Source of the DNA: an uncultured Lachnospiraceae bacterium
GTDB lineage: Bacteria > Bacillota > Clostridia > Lachnospirales > Lachnospiraceae
Direction: 5' to 3'
DNA: 64,000 nt
NCBI GenBank assembly: GCA_900319245.1
Contig: ONNQ01000013.1
Location: 1-64,000, forward strand
Shown: piece by piece, positions 59,030-64,000 of the stretch
Layout: every line of letters starts with the position of its first letter
How positions within the stretch are numbered: position 1 is the first letter of the stretch
The notes under the pieces: model-generated
Databases searched by the model: none
What the model was told of the DNA's origin: nothing
Seen by the model: the letters and a program-made list of their open reading frames with translations, nothing else
Translations under genes and position numbers: made by a program

Positions 59030-59917
59030 TTACTTCTGATGAATACTCTTAATGCCGCATACAATGCGGTCGTTTCCGCCATAATCGCGGATGGTCCTGA
59101 CTTCATAATAGCCGGCCTCTTCCATGAGCGCCGTCACTTCCTGCGCCTGGTCGTAGCCGATCTCCAGATAGAGCATGCCGCCGGTCACCAGATACTGACA
59201 GGCTTCGGGAATGATCCTCTTATAGAACATAAGACCGTCTTCGCCGCCGTCCAGCGCCATCATGGGCTCGTGCGCCTGCACTTCGGGTGCAAGCCCTCCT
59301 ATGACAGCGGAGCAGATATAGGGGGGATTGGAGACAATCAGATCGAATTTCTCTCCCTCGCGTACGGCTTCAAAGAGGTCGCCCTCGCGCCATTCGCAGC
59401 GGTCTTGTAATGAGAGCCGCTCTGCGTTCTTTTGGGCAACGTCCAGCGCATCCCGGGAGAGGTCTGTGCCAACGCCGGTCGATCCGTTGGAATAATGAAG
59501 GAGGCTCAGAAGTATGCAGCCGCTGCCTGTGCACAGGTCCAGGATCCGGTCTCCGTCGCAGGTTTCCTTCATGATCTCCTCGATCAGGTTCTCCGTATCC
59601 TGCTCCGGAATCAGTACCCGGTGGTCCACTGCAAAGGTAAGCCCCATAAAATCACTGCAGCCCACGATATAGGCCAGGGGTTCTCGCTTACTCCGGCGAA
59701 CCAGAAGCTCTCTATAGCGCGCTACCTCTTCGCAGGGCACAATACGCTCCGCGTCCAGCAGCAAAGTCTGCAGGTTGGTGCCGCACACATGCTCGAGCAG
59801 AAGCCGGGCATCCAGCCGCGCCTCCCTCTCCTCCTCTATGACGCCGGACAGGATTCTGGCGCCTTCCTCATAGAGGTCTCTATAAACTGTATCTCTCGCA
59901 GATTCATTCCAAAACAC
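59030..59917 (-). CDS. prmC: Release-factor glutamine methyltransferase
   Basis: 295 residues. N-terminal helical domain, then SAM-binding LDLCTGSGCILLSLLHY near 135 and NPPY in LIVSNPPYICS near 193, the substrate-Gln site. The usual PRPETE before the SAM motif is IPEQDTE here. Paired with prfA, its substrate gene. Confidence 0.94.
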   Translation of the reverse strand: MFWNESARDTVYRDLYEEGARILSGVIEEEREARLDARLLLEHVCGTNLQTLLLDAERIVPCEEVARYRELLVRRSKREPLAYIVGCSDFMGLTFAVDHRVLIPEQDTENLIEEIMKETCDGDRILDLCTGSGCILLSLLHYSNGSTGVGTDLSRDALDVAQKNAERLSLQDRCEWREGDLFEAVREGEKFDLIVSNPPYICSAVIGGLAPEVQAHEPMMALDGGEDGLMFYKRIIPEACQYLVTGGMLYLEIGYDQAQEVTALMEEAGYYEVRTIRDYGGNDRIVCGIKSIHQK

Positions 59918-59931
59918 GCCGTTTCCTCCAA

Positions 59932-60930
59932 TCAGGCATTGCCGGGGATGGGATCGACCGCTTGGTCTATATTTTGACCGATTGCAGGATCACCCTCTTG
60001 ATCGAAATGGACGCCAAATTCCTGTGTCAGATACTCTCTCCAGTCAAATACGGCCTCAACGGAGGCAATGCCGACCTCGATCATATCGTCGTCGGGCTCC
60101 TTGGTCGTCATCAGCTGCATCCAAAGGCCGGGCTTGGAGATCAGCTGGATCAAGGGATTGCTGCTCGTGCCGGCAAGTCGGATGATCTCATAGGAGACGC
60201 CCGAAATGACCGGAATCAGAAGGATTCGGAGCGCGATCCGCATGATGTGGCTGTCCGTGCGGATAAAGAAGAACAATACGATACTGACAAGCATGACAAA
60301 CATCGTGAAACTGCTTCCGCACCGCTTGTGAAGCCGGGTACTCTTTCTGGCATTTTCAACCGTGAGAGGCAGCCCGCTTTCCAGACAGTTGATGCACTTG
60401 TGCTCAGCGCCGTGATATTGATAGAGGCGTTTGATATCTTCCATGGCCGTGATCGCCCATATATAGAGTAGAAAGATCGTGACGCGAAGAATTCCCTCAA
60501 ATACGACAAGAAGCCCCGTGTGTCCGATCAAAGAACTCAGAAACGAAGCGGCGCCGTAGGGAAGAAGTATGAAAAGCGCGACCGCGATGACCATAGAAAC
60601 AGCCAGGATCAGGCCCGTCAGGAACTTCTCCCTGGGGGATGCAGGATCCACCGTTTCGCCTGGATCGTACATGGACGCGGAGTAATCGGTTACACGAAGT
60701 CCCAAAACGAGGGAGTCGATCAGTACGAAGAAGCCCCGCACGATCGGAATCTTCCTTACGGGCGTGCCGGACAACAGTCCGGTATAGGTCTCATTCCGAA
60801 GAACGATACTGCCGTCCTCCTTGCGGACAGCGACTGCGTAGCGATCGCCATTTTTCATCATGACGCCTTCGAGAACGGCCTGTCCGCCGATCCCGCTGTA
60901 GTGCTGCGCGCAAACCTTATTATTTGCCAA
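59932..60930 (-). CDS. DUF1385 family membrane protein
   Basis: 332 residues. N-terminal GIGGQAVLEGVMMKNGDRYAVAVR, three or four membrane segments (about 100-125, 140-165, 210-250), and YHGAEHKCINCLESG near 190, a conserved family motif. Function unknown. The place between rpmE and prmC-prfA is conserved in Clostridia. TTG at 60930 is chosen because AGGAGG sits six bases upstream. C-terminal tail Asp/Glu-rich. Confidence 0.85.
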   Translation of the reverse strand: MANNKVCAQHYSGIGGQAVLEGVMMKNGDRYAVAVRKEDGSIVLRNETYTGLLSGTPVRKIPIVRGFFVLIDSLVLGLRVTDYSASMYDPGETVDPASPREKFLTGLILAVSMVIAVALFILLPYGAASFLSSLIGHTGLLVVFEGILRVTIFLLYIWAITAMEDIKRLYQYHGAEHKCINCLESGLPLTVENARKSTRLHKRCGSSFTMFVMLVSIVLFFFIRTDSHIMRIALRILLIPVISGVSYEIIRLAGTSSNPLIQLISKPGLWMQLMTTKEPDDDMIEVGIASVEAVFDWREYLTQEFGVHFDQEGDPAIGQNIDQAVDPIPGNA

Positions 60931-60945
60931 AATATGCCTCCTAAT

Positions 60946-60981
60946 AGTAAAAAACAAGGCAGAGAATGCACTCCGCCTTGT
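60946..60981 (-). terminator. Terminator after rpmE
   Basis: ACAAGGC (60954-60960) pairs with GCCTTGT (60975-60981), extended by GAG/CTC inside. A run of Ts follows on the - strand. Read-through may feed the DUF1385 gene, which lacks a clear promoter. Confidence 0.75.
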
Positions 60982-61004
60982 CTTCATTCATCACTGCGAT
61001 TCTA

Positions 61005-61208
61005 TTACTTGCTGTAGCCGTACTTCTTGTTGAACTTATCGATACGACCCTTAGCAGCGGCAGTCTTCTGTGTGCCGGTGTAGAAAGAATGGCACTTGGA
61101 GCAGACTTCGACGTGAATCTCAGGCTTTGTAGAACCGGTTACGAAAGTGTTGCCGCAGTTGCAGGTAACGGTTGCCTGATAATACTTGGGCTGAATAGAT
61201 GACTTCAT
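61005..61208 (-). CDS. rpmE: 50S ribosomal protein L31
   Basis: 67 residues. [19 protein letters not shown] and [15 protein letters not shown] provide the four Cys of the zinc-binding C+ type. Structural protein of the large subunit; no zinc-free paralogue is in this window. AAGGAGG lies seven bases before ATG. The leader contains a stem-loop (61226-61263). Confidence 0.95.
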   Translation of the reverse strand: MKSSIQPKYYQATVTCNCGNTFVTGSTKPEIHVEVCSKCHSFYTGTQKTAAAKGRIDKFNKKYGYSK

Positions 61209-61225
61209 TGATTTCCTCCTTACCT

Positions 61226-61263
61226 GAGCACCCGGGCCCATGGCCACAGGAGTAACGGTGCTC
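61226..61263 (-). promoter_or_regulatory. Stem-loop in the rpmE leader (possible L31 leader)
   Basis: GAGCACC (61226-61232) and GGTGCTC (61257-61263) close a stem whose loop holds GGGCCCATGGCC. The stem ends about eight bases before the ribosome site. Position and size fit an autogenous ribosomal-protein leader; identity is inferred. Confidence 0.5.
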
Positions 61264-61312
61264 TGTATGATTATAATTACTGAAACTGCTCATATATCAG
61301 AACAGCGTTATG

Positions 61313-61341
61313 ATTATAGCACGGGAGTGTGCGCTGTGCAA
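61313..61341 (-). promoter_or_regulatory. Sigma-A promoter of rpmE
   Basis: -35 TTGCAC (61336-61341), 17-base spacer, extended -10 TGCTATAAT (TATAAT at 61313-61318). Close to consensus, as for ribosomal protein genes. The leader is about 98 bases. Confidence 0.85.
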
Positions 61342-61379
61342 GTTATTGTTTGTAATTCAGTGTGCAATTTAATCGGTCA

Positions 61380-62183
61380 TTATAATCTGTAATTCGTTTC
61401 CTGCAGTCTTTTGCCCCAGTATCCGAACACAGCAGCAGCAAGGACGCCAAAGAAAAGAATCCACATGGGGTGCGCCAGCACCTCTCCCCACCCGGCGGCT
61501 GAGGCAGCCAGGACAGCCAGATTGCAGCTGCAGTGGAGAAGATACGGCACTTCAAAGCGCCTTGTCAGCTCAAAACTCATTGCGAAGACCATTCCCATCA
61601 CAAAGGCGTAGAGGCCCTGCCGGAGATTGGCGTGTGCGGCGCCAAATACAAGGGAGGACCAGAACGCCGCCTCCAGAGGGGAGAAACCTCTTCTTAATCG
61701 GTGCCAAACAATCCCTCTGTAGACAAGCTCCTCCACAAACGGTGTGAGAAAACCATAGACAGCAGCCGCAAAAGGGAGAATGTATGGATCCGGTGAGACT
61801 GTGCCTGCTGCGCCTTGTCCGGCCAGAAGCAGATTGAAAAAGGCGGACAGGCTGATCGTACCGGCAGGGAGAAGTCCCATTAACAGGCGGCGGTCCTTTC
61901 GGTGCCTGATCCATGCGCCGACGCTCCTTGCCCGGGTGATCATGATCTCCCGCTGCCCTTCTTTGATAAGAGGGATCGCAGCGCCGGCCGAGGCGATTCC
62001 CAGGATCAAGAGGTCTGCGGCGTCATGCCAGAACGAATAATAGACGGTCATATCCGCGGACATAGCAATTAGGACCGACTCGAGTAGCCGTAACAGGATC
62101 GAGCGGACTGTGATAAACAAAACGATATAGACGAAAAATGGGCGAACGGCATACCAGCCGATCTCGAGTCGTTCCCGCCGCAT
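61380..62183 (-). CDS. CPBP-family intramembrane glutamic endopeptidase
   Basis: 267 residues and about seven membrane segments. The active-site motifs are FVEELVYRGIVWHRL near 150 (EExxxR), FGAAHANLRQGLYAFVMG near 180 (FxxxH) and HCSCNLAV near 217. Homologues process prenylated peptides or bacteriocin-related substrates, but most are untested. No bacteriocin genes are nearby. Start and promoter are not clear. Confidence 0.85.
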   Translation of the reverse strand: MRRERLEIGWYAVRPFFVYIVLFITVRSILLRLLESVLIAMSADMTVYYSFWHDAADLLILGIASAGAAIPLIKEGQREIMITRARSVGAWIRHRKDRRLLMGLLPAGTISLSAFFNLLLAGQGAAGTVSPDPYILPFAAAVYGFLTPFVEELVYRGIVWHRLRRGFSPLEAAFWSSLVFGAAHANLRQGLYAFVMGMVFAMSFELTRRFEVPYLLHCSCNLAVLAASAAGWGEVLAHPMWILFFGVLAAAVFGYWGKRLQETNYRL

Positions 62184-62265
62184 TGGATCATGCCGCCTTT
62201 CTTGTTATGCCAAAACTATTTATGTAAGAACGCCTTGGCATTCTTTGGAATCCCTGGGAATACGG

Positions 62266-62298
62266 AAAAAACAGCCCGGCGAAAAACGCCGGGCTGTT
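62266..62298 (-). terminator. Terminator after the acyl-CoA dehydrogenase gene
   Basis: Perfect 11-bp stem ACAGCCCGGCG/CGCCGGGCTGT (62271-62281, 62287-62297) with a 5-base loop, flanked by As and Ts so that it can work on both strands. Confidence 0.9.
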
Positions 62299-62345
62299 TT
62301 CAAACTGTCTCACTTACGATGTGAAATCCTCATCCGGAAATCTGA

Positions 62346-63485
62346 TTAGCGAAGCATAGCGCCGCCGATAACCATCATCTGAACCTCGCTGGTTCCTTCA
62401 TAGATCTCGGTGATCTTAGCATCTCTCATCATGCGCTCGATGGGATACTCACGAGTGTAGCCGTAGCCGCCGAACAGCTGCAGGCATCTGCGGGTTACGT
62501 CAGAAGCGTTTGCTGCTGCAACAAGCTTAGCCTCTGCTGCGTACTGTGTATAAGGCTTGCCTTCATCAACAGCTGCTGCTGCGCGATAAACAAGCATCTT
62601 AGCAGCTTCGGTATTGGCTTTCATCTTAGCCAGCTCGAACTGTGTGTTCTGGAACTTAGCGATCGGACGGCCAAACTGTACTCTCTGCTTGACGTACTCA
62701 ACGGTTACGTCGATTGCGCCTTCCGCAATACCCAGAGCCTGTGCAGCGATACCGATTCTGCCGCCGTCCAGAGTCATCATAGCAATCTTGAAGCCCTTGT
62801 TGACTTCGCCGAGGAGGTTCTCCTTCGGAACCTTCACGTTCTCGAATACGAGCTCGCATGTGCTGGATCCGCGGATACCCATCTTCTTCTCGTGGGAACC
62901 AACGCTGAAGCCTTCCATATCCTTTTCCATGATCAGAGCGGTGATACCCTTGTTTCCAAGAGACTTGTCTGTCATACCGAATACTACGAAAATATCAGCT
63001 ACACCAGCGTTTGTGATGAAGATCTTGGAGCCGTTTACCAGATAGTAGTCGCCCTTGTCCTCAAATACAGTCTTCTGACCTGCTGCGTCGGTACCTGCGT
63101 TGGGCTCGGTCAGACCGAAAGCGCCGAGCTTCTCGCCGGAAAGCAGCTGGGGAAGATATTTCTGCTTCTGCTCTTCTGTACCGAACTTGTAGATCGGCCA
63201 TGCGCAGAGGGATGTGTGTGCAGAGATACCAACAGCTGTGGAAGCACAAACCTTGGAAACTTCCTCGATGCACTGTGCATAGGACAGCTCATCCATGCCT
63301 GCTCCGCCGTACTCCTCCGGGAAGGGGATTCCGAGAAGTCCCATCTCAGCAGCCTGCTTGAATGTCTCTACGGGGAATTTCTCTTCCTCGTCGATCTCAG
63401 CAGCGATCGGTCCGCAGACACCTACTGCAAAGTCACGGTACATATTCACCATATCCTGATGAATTTCGTCATTAAAAAAACTCAT
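62346..63485 (-). CDS. Acyl-CoA dehydrogenase, butyryl-CoA dehydrogenase type
   Basis: 379 residues. FAD-binding FGLTEPNAGTDAAGQ near 125 and FITNAGVADIFVV near 152; the catalytic base Glu is in EIYEGTSEVQ near 367, as in short-chain Bcd. Short-chain enzymes reduce crotonyl-CoA to butyryl-CoA, with EtfAB passing electrons in bifurcating form. The usual crt-bcd-etfBA-hbd genes are not here; this copy is alone, with its own promoter and terminator. GGAGG precedes ATG. Confidence 0.9.
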   Translation of the reverse strand: MSFFNDEIHQDMVNMYRDFAVGVCGPIAAEIDEEEKFPVETFKQAAEMGLLGIPFPEEYGGAGMDELSYAQCIEEVSKVCASTAVGISAHTSLCAWPIYKFGTEEQKQKYLPQLLSGEKLGAFGLTEPNAGTDAAGQKTVFEDKGDYYLVNGSKIFITNAGVADIFVVFGMTDKSLGNKGITALIMEKDMEGFSVGSHEKKMGIRGSSTCELVFENVKVPKENLLGEVNKGFKIAMMTLDGGRIGIAAQALGIAEGAIDVTVEYVKQRVQFGRPIAKFQNTQFELAKMKANTEAAKMLVYRAAAAVDEGKPYTQYAAEAKLVAAANASDVTRRCLQLFGGYGYTREYPIERMMRDAKITEIYEGTSEVQMMVIGGAMLR

Positions 63486-63506
63486 TGCGACCTCCTTTTT
63501 AAATAC

Positions 63507-63519
63507 GCTACAATGTAGC
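63507..63519. promoter_or_regulatory. Palindrome GCTACA-A-TGTAGC in the dehydrogenase leader
   Basis: A perfect 6-bp dyad with a 1-base centre, about 22 bases before the start codon and about 41 after the -10. It may be an operator or a small mRNA hairpin close to the ribosome site. Confidence 0.45.
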
Positions 63520-63559
63520 AGTTTTTAGATAAACAGTAATCATCTATCCAATCACAGAT

Positions 63560-63568
63560 ATTATATCA
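63560..63568 (-). promoter_or_regulatory. Extended -10 promoter of the acyl-CoA dehydrogenase gene
   Basis: TGATATAAT on the - strand (-10 at 63560-63565). No strong -35: TTGTGG is 20 bases upstream. A+T-rich surroundings. Confidence 0.6.
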
Positions 63569-63647
63569 TTCTATCTATTTAGTTTCCACAAAAAGAATGA
63601 CTTTTTCTTAACAAGTACAACAACATTGTGGTATTTTTGCCCAAAAG

Positions 63648-64000
63648 TTATAGTGTGATAACCCTTTTTAAAGCAATTGCATAAATCAGCTTTTCGCGCA
63701 CGTTCATGCCGGTGATCTGAGTAAGCGCCCGCTCATACAGATCGAGCTGGATCTGATAACGGTCCTTGAGCGCCTGCGGATCCGACACCCGGTCCGTCTT
63801 ATAGTCCACGAGGACAAGCTCACCGTTTTCAATGAAATACGCATCGATAATGCCCTGTACGAGCACAGTCTCTTCCGACGGAAATTCCGGACGAAGGAGG
63901 CTCGCCTCGACGCCGAGGACAAAGGGCTGCTCACGAAACAGTTCGCCGCGCGCTTCCGCATCGGCCATCCTTTTTGCGAGATCACTGTGAAGAAATGCGA
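63648..64000 (-). CDS. addA: ATP-dependent helicase/nuclease subunit A, C-terminal part (partial)
   Basis: The last ~117 residues of a protein whose 5' part lies beyond the right edge. RecB-type nuclease core: REQPFVLGV, VQGIIDAYF, VLVDYKTDRV (the D-x-K of PD-(D/E)XK) and YQIQLDLYERAL (QxxxY-type helix). This is the AddA end in AddAB, which resects double-strand breaks. In-frame codons continue to base 64000 with no stop, so the gene is complete only to the right. 163 bases separate it from the dehydrogenase gene. Confidence 0.88.
   Translation of the reverse strand, partial: AFLHSDLAKRMADAEARGELFREQPFVLGVEASLLRPEFPSEETVLVQGIIDAYFIENGELVLVDYKTDRVSDPQALKDRYQIQLDLYERALTQITGMNVREKLIYAIALKRVITL

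Overview
The window is a dense, almost gap-free stretch of a bacterial chromosome. It reads as a Clostridia genome of Lachnospiraceae type. The evidence is gene order as well as single genes: miaB-mutS-mutL-miaA-ynbB; rpmE-DUF1385-prmC-prfA; serC-serA-DUF1015; tgt-yajC; yggS-sepF-lspA-rluD; radC-PBP2-rodA-mgsA; and an orphan butyryl-CoA-dehydrogenase-type acyl-CoA dehydrogenase. Base composition looks moderate, around half G+C by eye (not computed). No prophage, insertion sequence, CRISPR array or conjugative element was seen.

Layout. Bases 1-86 are the 3' end of a 23S rRNA gene on the + strand, followed within about 70 bases by a terminator and no 5S gene. Two + strand genes follow (alpha/beta hydrolase, gamma-glutamyltransferase-like). 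From 2823 to the right edge every protein gene and the single tRNA lie on the - strand, so genes are best read right to left. 2.8-6.2 kb: tyrosine recombinase, DegV, a membrane-anchored repeat protein, a cytidylate-kinase-like protein. 6.2-11.3 kb: rluD, lspA, sepF, yggS, an HlyD-like adaptor and a P-loop protein. 11.4-17.5 kb: cell-wall and shape cluster (dac, mgsA, rodA, PBP2, radC). 17.6-26.2 kb: mismatch repair and tRNA modification. 26.3-29.8 kb: three overlapping genes of unknown joint function. 29.9-39.7 kb: helicase, gltX, dut, rnhA, a membrane MutS-like ATPase, purine nucleoside phosphorylase, a hexapeptide-repeat protein, topoisomerase III. 39.7-50.7 kb: amino-acid biosynthesis (asd, argH, serA, serC, ilvB, ilvD, leuB) with a tRNA-Thr. 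50.9-57.8 kb: yajC, tgt, a beta-propeller lactonase and the polyphosphate pair ppk/ppx. 57.9-61.2 kb: prfA-prmC-DUF1385-rpmE. The rest: a CPBP protease, an acyl-CoA dehydrogenase and the truncated 3' end of addA.

The most notable points are these. (1) Two conserved division and shape clusters are both shortened: mreBCD and minCDE are absent from radC-PBP2-rodA, and ylmH/divIVA are absent between sepF and lspA. This fits a coccoid or ovoid cell. (2) There is a translationally coupled trio: a GH13 glycogen-debranching-like protein that has lost its catalytic residues, a DUF5662 protein, and a PD-(D/E)XK-like protein with a possible winged helix. (3) The methylglyoxal synthase has Met in place of its catalytic Asp. 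(4) Two short gene spacers consist of tandem 15- or 16-bp repeats that multiply Shine-Dalgarno-like sequences. (5) Several promoters have long perfect dyads at or just after the transcription start, including one overlapping the -10 of the recombinase gene. All functional calls rest on reading motifs and gene order; no database search was run.
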